From NCBI RefSeq assembly GCF_028389875.1, contig NC_084663.1, positions 161,866,301-161,930,300 of the forward strand: a stretch of 64,000 bases of DNA. Reading direction: 5' to 3'. Under the pieces are notes generated by a model, which saw nothing but the letters and a program-made list of their open reading frames with translations, was not told where the DNA came from and did no database searches. Positions 53,771 to 64,000 of the stretch are shown piece after piece. The position numbers and the translations under genes are program-made. Each line of letters starts with the position of its first letter. Within the stretch, counting starts at the first letter, position 1. Origin of the DNA: Rhea pennata (Eukaryota > Chordata > Aves > Rheiformes > Rheidae).

Positions 53771-56700
53771 CGGATGTCGAGCCGCAGCTGGAGCTGCTCC
53801 TGTTTCACACGGAGATTAAAGAATAGCCTTTATGGCCAGAAAAACCTAGTAATGAATGTAACTGCATATGGTATTACCGTTTTTTCCCAACAAAATTTTA
53901 AGCCTTCAAAAGTGTATTAAGACTGCCCAGTCAAGCACTTGTAGACAGAAGGAAATATAAAAATTAAGATTACTTGTCCAACGTTATCTGTACTCTTATG
54001 AGAGTAATGCAAGAAATAAATATTTTTTTCCAAAGAACATTTTTCTAACGTTAGACTTGCTCTTGAGGACTGGCCCTGCCTGTACAGTGTGGTCACAAGC
54101 TGGCTGGCCAAGGGGCAAGGACTTGGTCCCAGGCCTGCTTCTAGGTACCAGTATAGACATATACTGTAAATGCTACATTGGAAATTTAGGTCCTGTCTGC
54201 CACAGAGTTCCCTCAAGTGCCGGCATAGGTGTAGGCTGCTCTTTCCCACTCCCGAGGTCTTATTTTTACTGTGGGATCCCAGGTGCATGGATATGAGATC
54301 ATTATGTGCTAAAATTCTGTATAAAATTTACATTTTTAAAATAAGGATAGCGATACCAATTATCTTCTCAGAGTTTGTGTGAAGCAAAACACATATTTTT
54401 GTGAAACACTGAAATACTAAGGGCAATAGCCATGGGGACATTGGCAAGAAAATCTAAATTTTGTTCAGTATGGGATTTGGTGAGCAGGCGCTGATTAAGG
54501 CCTCAGGTCTTATGTGGAAAAAAGAGGATAAAATTAAGTACTGCAGAGATAATCTTAATTCTGGTATTTTTTAACTTCTGTCTGTTTGATTTTGCAGGCT
54601 TGATGCAGATTTCTAATGCGATTTGGCAGGCTCTGGGAAAATAACCCCAAGGGGTGTTGCTTTATTGTTTTTATGTCGCACCACATTCAGACATTTTTCA
54701 TTCAGCTTTATCTGCTTTACACCATCTTTTTGTCCACATTGCTTCTTTCTCGGTTTCTTCTGGCCAGTGAACATCTCTACATCCGTTTATTGTTCTATAG
54801 CTTGTTTCTTCAGGATGAACCCCCTGCTAGGAAGCCCATCCAGGCTACTTTCGTGTCTACCTCGATAAGCCTTTGCTTTTTAATCATAAAGTTCCTTCTG
54901 TGCAACTGGGAAACTCCTTTGTCACTACTGATACGGTTGCAAGTATTTTTAAAATGAGTATCAAATGCTGAAGCTGATACCTCACTGGGATTCAGAGGAA
55001 AAGTCTAGATTTATAATCATGTTTCAGTCTTAATCAAACATTCAAAATCTGGTAGATTTGGCTGATACGTTTTTTTTTTTTTTTTTTTTCCGTGACCGTC
55101 TTTGGCTACCGAGTCACTGTTTTAAGTGAATGAAAGCTGCAGCAGCAGCTCTGGGAGAGGTGTATCGCACCCACCGGCTCAGCTATAGTCTTAAGTACAA
55201 CTTGTGACAACAAGGTATGACATGTGATGAAGAAGCTTAAGGGTTTACTTTGAAACGCCTTCTAGTTGCTGTTTATAACAGTGGCCAAAACAACGTATCG
55301 TGCCTAGCACACTGCACGGGCTTTTTGAGGGTTTTAGCAAGTTCAGGTATTGCTCAGGCGAGACCTTCTGCCTCCTGGTGCGTGTCCCCAGACTTCCACA
55401 TCTGCTTGATCTAACAAACCCCCTCCTTGTCCCTCCAGACAGTTTCTGCACCTGATGTTTGCTACAGTCTTGTCCGCCTCACAGCTGTGAAAAAAATTTT
55501 GCTCATTCTTACATGCAGCAAAAATTCCTTCTTTTGGCATTGAAAATTGGGTCTGTCTGTTAGAAAAGATTTCTGTCTCTTAATTAGCACTTTCCTGACT
55601 TTGACCTCTGCACCTTTTTCAGACATCCATTAAAATTCTGTTAGATATTTAGTATGATCAGTGCAAGGATCCCACAATCATAAAGTCAGATTCATGATAA
55701 TTTTTTTTTAATTTAATAATAACTATTAGTTATCAGCCATCTGGTTTCTGATCTCATAGAAGAACTAGAATTATATTTTTCAACTTTCTGGGAAAGAAAT
55801 CTATTTAAAAAGAAAATCAAAGTTTTCAGCTAATCATGCTTTTCTAGGATCTGGCCCTCTACATTCAAATCTTACTTTTTTGTGTGTGTGTGTGAGCTAG
55901 AAAGTTAGGAGAGATTTATTCCATTTGAGTTCCTCTCAGGAACTCCTTGTAAATCAGCTTTCTGATCCATGTCCTGGGACTTTGGGGGTTTCTGTTTTTG
56001 CAATATATCACAGTGTTCTTGCTTTGCGTTTTTGTAGTAATGTAGAGTTCATGGTACACGTAATCTGTGATAGTTAACAAGGCAGATTTTGTGTAGTTAA
56101 ATGAGTCTTTACCTTCAGTCTTGCTATGCTTATCAGCTTTATCTTTATTCCTTGGGGATCCTTAGAGGAACAGCATATTTTTTGTTTGGCTGTATGTTTG
56201 TCTTCTTGCTTAAAGCAAGGGAGCATTCACTACTTTGACCAACAATGTTCTTGGGATTTAGCCCACATGACAGGAGGGATGAATATCTTTTGTTTCATTT
56301 TGTATTTTCTGTTAGTATAAATACTAGTTTTGGTATCTTGAATAAAAAGTGTGAGAGAATTGTATCTTCTGGAACTGAGGACTAATGTAAAATCAGGACA
56401 TTAAAGATTTCTGATATCATTTGAAATATTCTGTTTCCACTGCCTTTCAAATTATTTTTTACATGGTGCAGAGCCAAATCTGGTTAAGGCTTCATATTTC
56501 TTTTGCTGTGATTCAGACCATTTCTTGCACTACTGAATCATAGAGATGAGGTCCTCTGTCTACCCCTCTCATACTGGTCTCTGGCTTACACATTTCTGAC
56601 TTTATTCTGAAAGACAGGTCATGAAGGCAGCCTGTGTGTTAGTCAGACTGCAAGCTTTTTACAGTTTTTGCCCAACATCGGTAAAGCTCCACATGTGCCA

Positions 56701-56869
56701 AAACTAGAATATTGAAATAACTTAAGTTTCGGTTTGCATTTTATCAACCAATATGAATCTGCTGTATAGAAACTGGGTAGTCTTCTACCATGGTCATTTA
56801 GAGTAAGATTCACTTCACTTAACTTTAGGCATTTAATATTTCAGCGTCTGGCTGAGACAGGGTCCGAGA
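53771..56869. other. Intergenic DNA between tRNA-Phe and CR1, no gene seen
   Basis: No exon or RNA gene recognised. A T run of about 20 nt lies near 55071-55090. Short open frames (for example 54616-54957) have no recognisable similarity. Confidence 0.55.
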
Positions 56870-57943
56870 TGCCTGTCCGAGAACGCTGGATTGAGAATTG
56901 GCTGAAAGGCAGAGCTCAGAGGGTTGTCTTCAGTGGCGCAGTTGGAGGCGTGTGGCTAGTAGTGTTCCCCAGGGCTCAGTACTGGGTCCCATCCTGTTCA
57001 ACTTTTTCATCAATGACCTGGACAAGGGGATGGAGTGCCTCCTTAGCAAGTTTGCGGATGATACAAGCTGGCAGGAGTGGCTGACACACCTGAGGGCTGT
57101 GCTGCCATTCAGAGAAACCTGGACAGGCTGGAGAGCTGGGAGGAGAGGAACCTCCTGAGGTTCAACAAGGGCAAATGCAGAGTCCTGCACCTAGGCAGTA
57201 ATAACCCTAGGCACCAGTACAAGCTGGGGGCTGACCTGCTGGAGAGCAGCTCTGCAGAGAAGGACCTGGGAGTGCTGGTGGATGACAGGTTGACCATGAA
57301 CCAGCAATGTGCCCTTGTGGCCAAGAAGGCCAATGGTCTCCTGGGGTGCATTAGGAAGACTGTTGCCAGCAGGTTGAGGGAGGTGATCCTGCCCCTCTAC
57401 TCAGCCCCCGTGAGGTCTCATCTCGAGTCCTGTGTCCAGTTCTAGACTCCCCAGTACAAGAGAGACATGGAGCTACTGGAGAGAGTCCAGCTTTGGGTTA
57501 CAAGGATGATCAGAGGGCTGGAGCATCTGCCCTGTGAGGAACGGCTGCGAGAGCTGGGCCTCTTGAGCCTGGGGAAGAGAAGACTGAGGGGGGGGATCTT
57601 GTCAATGTGTATAAGTACCTGAAGGGAGGGTGTCAAGGGGATGGGGACGAACTCTTTTTAGTTGTCCCGTGTGACAGGACAAGAGGCAATGGGCAGAAAT
57701 TGAGGCACAGGAAGTTCTGCCTGACCGTGAGGGGGAATTTCTTCCCTGTGAGAGTGACGGAGCACTGGCACAGGTTGCCCAGAGAGGTTGTAGAGTCTCC
57801 TTCTCCGGAGATCTTCAAGGCCCACCTGGATGCAACCCTGTCTACCGTGCTGTAGGTGACCCTGCTGAGCAGGGAGGTTGGACTAGATGATCTCCAGAGG
57901 TCCCTTCCAACCCTACTGATTCCATGATTCTGTGATTCTATGA
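56870..57943 (+). mobile_element. CR1-family LINE, 5'-truncated and decayed
   Basis: This is the 3' part of a chicken-repeat-1-type non-LTR retrotransposon. Reading across frames, it keeps reverse-transcriptase blocks [34 protein letters not shown] and FADDT, then the thumb/C-terminal region ([38 protein letters not shown]). At least three frame changes and a TAG near 57443 disable it. It ends with a short 3' UTR and two copies of the ATTCTRTG octamer, the hallmark CR1 terminus. The upstream RT motif A (the first catalytic Asp) and all of ORF1 are missing, so this is a dead copy. No target-site duplication is evident, as is usual for CR1. Confidence 0.95.
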
Positions 57944-60352
57944 ATGGGATGGGCCATCCGGTGGAGGTGCTTGTTTCTCTTCACTGACTGTTTAGGAACC
58001 ACAGGGTAATTGAGATTTAGTTCTCTACCTTCCAGTCACCTATAGTTAATATATATAAGGTATCTATGCTAGCTTATATTCTTTGCCTGGCTGTGTAGTC
58101 AGTCCAGGTTAGAGGATGATGAGGTAACTAGAGGTAACAAAGTTTTTGGACAGCCTTTAGGCATGTGGTCACTACAGCCCTGGTCTGCAGAGAGGTATAG
58201 TCAGGCTCTCAGGTGGTAGATCTCTTTGACAGTATTTGCACGCTGTCAGCTGAAGATGCTGAGATAAATGATGTTGCTGACTCAGGATGGTTTCCTCTGC
58301 CAGTCAGCACTGTACTTATCAAAACTGTAAGTAGCTTAAGCTTTCCTCTGTGTTTCTACAGATGGTAGACATTAGAAAAAGTGTGTCCATTTAGATGAAA
58401 AATGACATGGTACTGAATCTCATTAGCAGAATGATGATACTGCTTCATGATCTCTGAAGAGGTTTCTCAGAGGTGTCAGACAAGCTAATAAGACAGAGGA
58501 AAAATTTCACAAAGGAAATGAAAATGTTCATAAATTATCTCAGACGAAAAATGAATAGAACTACACTAAGACAATGCCTGACTTAGAAGCGTAAAAAGGT
58601 ATCAGCGGTTTCTAAATGTTTATTTCAGGCTGTGAAAAGTTCTAGCAGAGTTGACACAGATATCTGCTGTACTAAAGCCCTGTAGGATTTTAGGACCTTT
58701 TTAAACAAATTGTGTATGTTGTATGCTTCAGATAGCATGTATCGTTGGAGGGAGAGAAGCAAAATGTCCTCACGCCTGGAACTTTGGAAGTGGATGTTTT
58801 TAAGCAGTGGGACTTTCCTGTTACAGTCAGCTCCAGACTTGTGAGAGATAAGTTCACTTGGGCCACAAAGCCCATTTCAGTGTGGAATCCAGACTGGATT
58901 TATCTGTCTACTGTAGTCCTCTGAAGCGTATTGAGCATCACTGAACAAACACCGTATAATATCCTATGATAACTAAATGGGGAAGGTTAGGTCTTTGTTT
59001 GATGCAATTCATCCCCTACCCCTAAGGTAGGGAGACTAAAGAGGCCAAGGGAATTTCAGTCTAAAAACATCTATTTCTCTCCATGAACAGAGGAACCTAT
59101 AAAGAAAGCTTAGGGTGATTAGTCAGGTGTAGATTATCTATAATCAGTAGATATCTAACATAAGACAAGATAGTATTTAACCTCTAGGGTGACTAGGAGG
59201 TCTGCTGATAAGGCCGGGGAAAGACCAATGAGGAGAATTCAAAAAACAAGGAAAGTTCGAGTGAACAGAGTCCAGATCGATGGGATACAAACACAGCAGC
59301 CTTGTAGCTGCCAAGAAAAGGAAACTCTCCCAAAGGCTGTGAAACTGTCTTTAGCTCATGTTGAATTCTTGGCTGCAATCTTGTCGTATATTATCTCTGA
59401 GGCCTGGTTAGATAACTCTTCCCTGAATAACTCTTCTGTTCTAACAATGTATGGATATATTATAGCAAGTATGTTGGTTTTCAATGAGACTTCTAAGGAA
59501 AGGAAGTTGGCAAATTAGAAAGGCCCTGGATAAATAACATAAATGTGAGATGGCAGCAGCTGATGACACTGTTCATCTCAAGAGGCACTTTGTGTAAGGG
59601 CAGAATCATGAGATCTCCAGAGCTGCTCTGCACGGCCCCAAACTTTGTACTCATTCTCCCAGTCACAGGACAGGGGGATGAAGAATATGGTTATGGAAGG
59701 GCAGTGATTTGTGTTGGAGGAAGGAAGAGAGAGGACACTGTTGAATGAGAGCCTGTGCACGTGTATGTGTATGTGTATGAGAGAGGAAAAGTAAAATAGG
59801 GTGAGAGGATAAAGATAAGTATGGAGGAAAGAGTGCAGGAGACCTATGCTTAAGAAGGGCGGGAGAGATACCCTTAAGAAGGGCAAGAGAGAATGGAAAT
59901 GAGCAATTAAGTAAGTAAGAAAGTAAGAAGAAAAATCCCTCCAACATAGAGACAGAAATCAACAAGCATAAATACAGGGATGTAAAAGGCTGAAAAATTA
60001 TCATAAGACTCACTAGAAATGAAAAATAATCTTGCAAGGGTAAAGAAATCTACATTGCTAGTAGGAGGGCACAGTGACAATTACTCCTTTTCCTTCCGAC
60101 ATCATCCCATATTTTAATTTTGAAATATTTGAAAAATTTGGAAGATTGGAGAAACTTTTTTCTGAGATGTACTATTCTAAGGTGTAAACCTAAGAGGACA
60201 AAGTTGTTACTCTAACTGCTCTTTTTTTCCCCAGATTTAATTACTTGAATGTTTTTGTGTAGATCTGGTTGCACCTAGTTACCTTACAGTAAAATCAAAT
60301 AAAAACCAGTCAAATATGAACAAGATCAGCGGATGTAAGAACAGCTATCCTT

Positions 60353-60354
<2 letters not shown>

Positions 60355-60404
<50 letters not shown>
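60355..60404 (+). repeat. (GT)25 microsatellite
   Basis: A pure GT dinucleotide repeat of 50 nt without interruption, hence likely length-variable between individuals. Confidence 0.97.
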
Positions 60405-60406
<2 letters not shown>

Positions 60407-62590
60407 TCTCTGACGTCTAATAATGTTCATTGTCCATAGTTTCACACTACAATCTTTACCTCAGCTGGACACTCGCCAGCTCTCTCTCTTCCACTTTCCC
60501 ACCTAACGTGTTCTAGTTTTACCGAAACTCCTAGGAAATCTATGTCCTATTACGAGGATATTACTCTTTAGGATCTGTTCACTATACTGACTAGATGTCT
60601 ATTGGCTGTTATGGGAACTTAGATACCTAGCTGCTAGGTAGATTCATATATATGGTAAACATAATTAAACTATCCTGGTCTTGAATTGACTGTCATCCTG
60701 TATATTTTTTTTCCAGACATTTCTCAGTGAGAATTTCAGAAATAACCCAGTAATGCATAATTGGTGGCAGTATTGGAAAAGCATGCCTCAGGTTGTGTTG
60801 GTTACTCTATGAAATTCAAGTACATAAGTTCAATCAATTATCAGCTGAAATATTTATCTATCACTTCAAATACTACCAAAAAGGGGGAGTGAGTGTAAGC
60901 TTTGGATAAAGATTAGCATGCGTTCATTTCCATTCAAAACATTCTGTTTATGGCAAATTTCATGTCATGCATAAGGAAAAGATATGTGATATGATTTTTG
61001 GAGTAATGAAAAATATAATAAAGTGTTATAAATTGAGTTTCTTGCCAACTAGTAGGCCTTTTTTTGTCCAGACTGGAAATTCTTCTCCCCAGAAGTAGAA
61101 GCTCTGCTTTCTTAGATGAAATTTATGACAGTGTATATACCCCTAAACAAATGTAAAGGTGATTTAGCAGAGCAAAGGATCAGATGTGTAATCTTATCTT
61201 GCTTTACAAGAAAAGAAAATAAAAATGTTGTCAATGGCCAAGATTTCAAAAAGTGTTCATCAGTTTTAGTTGCTGAGCTTTAGATACCACGGACGGACCT
61301 GACTGAATGAGTTTGCTTCTTATCATATAATGTGCCTATGGAGCACATACATGGTTGTTGCTTTTCCTGTCTCTTTTCTTTCCGCTTTGACCTTTACTCT
61401 TTCCATCTCTGCATTTTTCCACTTGGAATTATCTTTCTTCTTCAGAATTATCACTTGTCATTATGAATCATCATGTGGCTTACTCTTTCTTTTGATATAT
61501 TGATTTCCACAAAAATTTATGTGTAGAGTGTTTCATTTTGCCCAGAATTCTTTCAAAAGACTAAAAGACTAAATCTCTGACTTGGTGCTAATCTGTCCCT
61601 GAGTACAGTAAAAGGACCCTGAGAAACAATACCGTCTTTTAGGGGGAAAAAATGTAAACTTACTATCTACTTACTGCTCAGGAATTCTGTATTACTTGGG
61701 TGAACTGTGTTTGGTGATTTTTTTTCTTTTTTGCCTGTACCTTTGTGTATTCTGCTTCTTTATTTCCACTCTTGCCAAAAAAATATGTAATGTGTTTACT
61801 CAAAGATGAGCATATATCTGTGTTGATATATTTATTTGCTGCCCTTTGACAATAGGTTGAAGAGTTTGATATTAGGGGTGAATCTGAGCATGAATCCAGG
61901 CTACAAGATAGCTGAAATACTTTGTTCTTGTACATGAATATAAAGCCTAAATATTTTAACTAACAAATTAAATGTAATTTCAGCTTGACCTCAGTAGCTC
62001 AAAGCTCTTGAAAGAAACAGTAAGGTCAAAATTTGAATCAATGGGACTTTAGCCACTCCTCTTATGCTGAAATTAGTTGTTTGAAAAGTTCTTTGACAAC
62101 TCTAGACAAACAGATCTTAGCAACAGTGGAAACACACAGCAGTACTCATTTTGAAAAGAGAGTAAAACTGCATATTAAATGAAAAGTCATTCAGCATGCT
62201 ATTTGAAAAATCAGGATAGTACTGATATTGGGCAGCTATAAGAATGGCTCCTTTATTCACTGCAATAGCTGAGGAGAAGCTGTAACACTTGGACAGCAAG
62301 GCTAAGTAATAGACAGTGCCTGCGATTTCCCCAATGCCTAATCAAAAGAAGACAGCTGTCTCTTTGTGGCTTTATTTGGTGTCTTTCATGCTGAAAGTTA
62401 GACAGCTGTGGGTAGCTGCTGATGCCGGCAAGCCTGGAGCAGGTGCCAACATGGGGACACCAAGATGATTAATCTGTCTGCCCAGTGCTCCCTCACCAGA
62501 TGGGGAGAGAACCCATCCTGCATCCATCTCCCTCCTCCCACCTGTGGACACAAACCCAACTCTTGCCATATGGTGAGAACCTTTAATCAC

Positions 62591-62618
62591 TTTTTTTTTT
62601 TTTTTTTTTTTTTTTTTT
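62591..62618 (+). repeat. Poly(T) run, 28 nt
   Basis: An uninterrupted T run. I checked whether it is the tail of a minus-strand retrocopy; no AATAAA or recognisable gene body lies to its right. Confidence 0.9.
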
Positions 62619-64000
62619 GCCAGCAGTCCCAGTTTACCGTTAACTGGGCAGTCTCAGCCTTAGATGGCATTACTGTTATGGTCACCGAGGTGCAGCTGGC
62701 CTTGCAAGGTTGTACTCCTCTAAATGCCCCCAGTGCTTCCCTCCAGTTATCTGCAGAATTTGGCTGTTTTCACATAGTTTCTCTGCTACCACCTTGAAAG
62801 CCAGACAGTCCTCATGGTGCTATTTGTAAATGTGTCAGCTTCTTACACTGTTTTCTGCCCCATCCAGCGGTTCATAATGTCATATCCAGCAGTTTTCCAT
62901 GTCCTGTTCAGTTAGCTAAATCTCAGGCCCGGTGGCTCAGATGCCTGCAGCTCTAACACTTTTCAAATTCTGAAGAGCTAGGAAAAAAAGAAAGAAAAGA
63001 TAGGAGATATTATGCCTAAGATAGAAAGAAAAATGCAGAAAAAGGAAGGAAACATACAAAAGACATAAGAATAAAGATGCTGGAGTTTGAGGAGAAGTAA
63101 CCAGTGACTGAAGTCTTGATGTAACCTGTTTCTTACATAATTCTTTTCTTTAAGCATGCCCAGTGGAATTACTTCTCTGCCTGAAGCGAAACATGTGAAA
63201 CATATGTTTAATGATCTTGCTGAGCCCAAGTGGGAGAAGGAATGGAAAAGGAGGAAAGCATGTCTTAGAAATCCTGGGACATCTTAAAAGGCACTAGGTA
63301 TCTGTGGATGACTGAACTGATTGCCACAGACAATGATACGTTACTGCAAGATGACAAAGAAGTGTTTTTCTACAAAAAGTATATGTAGATGTGGTGTTTA
63401 TGGTTAAATACACTTAATGGAGGATTACATGTGAACTGTGATAGTGGTAAATACCTACATACCTAGCTATGCAGGAACAGATTGGCTGATACAAGACAGT
63501 TTGAATTGTCTCTGAACAAAGACAAAAGAAATGAGGCTATTTCAGTGCTAGACTCATGCACGTGTGAGAAAACACAGACTACACAGCACCTCCTGAACTC
63601 CTTGGGCACCTGAAATTTGGATGCAATGCTGAAGACTAGAGACTATTGCTATATCTATATCAGTACTGCATACCATAGCTTGTTCTCAATTTTGTAAAAT
63701 TATGTAGTTGTAATGGAAAGGAGTAAAAATAAAAAGTATTTGTTTTACACTGTTCTATTGGTTGCTCTCTTTCCTCTGTTAATTAAGTAATCTTCGTATG
63801 TCTACCCACTATTTCTTTTCTCTACTTTCTTATCAGGCTTCTCTGAAAATTAGTCATTTCTCCTTCCTCTTGCACTTCATTAGAAACACTTTCCCTTACC
63901 TAACCTTGCCTTGTCTTTCTCAATACCTCACCTTTTTCTGCGCTCACTCTTTCTGCCCCATATGGGATTTCAAATGGCACTAGCCACCTGCATATGAGTC

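Larger units (their letters stand above)
57944..64000. other. Intergenic DNA right of CR1, no gene seen
   Basis: No DCT (dopachrome tautomerase) exon, expected further right by synteny, is visible. The region includes a purine-rich stretch at about 59680-59945 with a 24-nt direct repeat (starting 59850 and 59874), the (GT)25 tract, a T28 run and a slightly GC-richer patch at about 62390-62580. Confidence 0.55.

Noticed and set aside
53252-53808. Open frames of 75-139 codons around the tRNA gene
   Set aside because: They run through the tRNA gene and the GC-rich island on both strands; no protein similarity.
62590-62880. Possible minus-strand processed pseudogene or SINE ending in the poly(T) run at 62591
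   Set aside because: No AATAAA, no recognisable coding body, no target-site duplication, and a weak A-box-like GGTGGCTCAGATGCC near 62930 has no B box after it.

Overview
This is nuclear DNA of a sauropsid vertebrate, most likely a bird. The coding content is two multi-exon vertebrate genes with GT-AG introns. There is a 5'-truncated CR1 LINE with the typical ATTCTRTG-type 3' end, a eukaryotic tRNA gene without encoded CCA, CpG islands at promoters, and many microsatellites and homopolymers. Nothing bacterial, plasmid or phage-like is present.

Layout: 1-7.1 kb is intergenic DNA with a TA/GA microsatellite at the left edge. About 5.7-6.9 kb looks like constrained non-coding sequence. About 7.1-9.8 kb holds two CpG islands separated by purine-rich DNA and a 16-nt G run, with no convincing protein-coding gene. 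About 9.8-18.2 kb is AT-rich intergenic DNA and the likely GPR180 3' UTR. From 38763 down to 18194 on the minus strand lies GPR180 in nine coding exons (436 codons plus stop), which I rebuilt exon by exon with consistent splice phases. A CpG-rich bidirectional promoter (541 bp between the two ATGs) separates it from TGDS on the plus strand, which has twelve coding exons from 39305 to 49659 (358 codons plus stop). A good poly(A) signal for TGDS lies near 50.74 kb. A tRNA-Phe(GAA) gene sits at 53485-53557 inside its own small GC-rich island. A CR1 relic lies at about 56.87-57.94 kb. The rest, to 64 kb, is intergenic with a (GT)25 microsatellite at 60.36 kb.

TGDS encodes a short-chain dehydrogenase/reductase of the nucleotide-sugar 4,6-dehydratase family. 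GPR180 encodes a seven-pass membrane protein with a secreted-type N-terminal domain. They are adjacent and head-to-head but not known to act in one pathway. From memory of the human chromosome 13 order (DCT - TGDS - GPR180 - SOX21), the left end of this window faces the SOX21 side and the right end the DCT side. This suggests, by inference only, that the non-coding structure at 5.7-9.8 kb belongs to the SOX21 regulatory neighbourhood.

I did not find a previously undescribed system. The most worthwhile leads are the CpG-island pair with no assigned gene at 7-9.8 kb, the candidate conserved element just left of it, a strong-context upstream ORF ahead of TGDS, the C-terminal extension of TGDS, and an 18-bp near-perfect hairpin at 15.2 kb.
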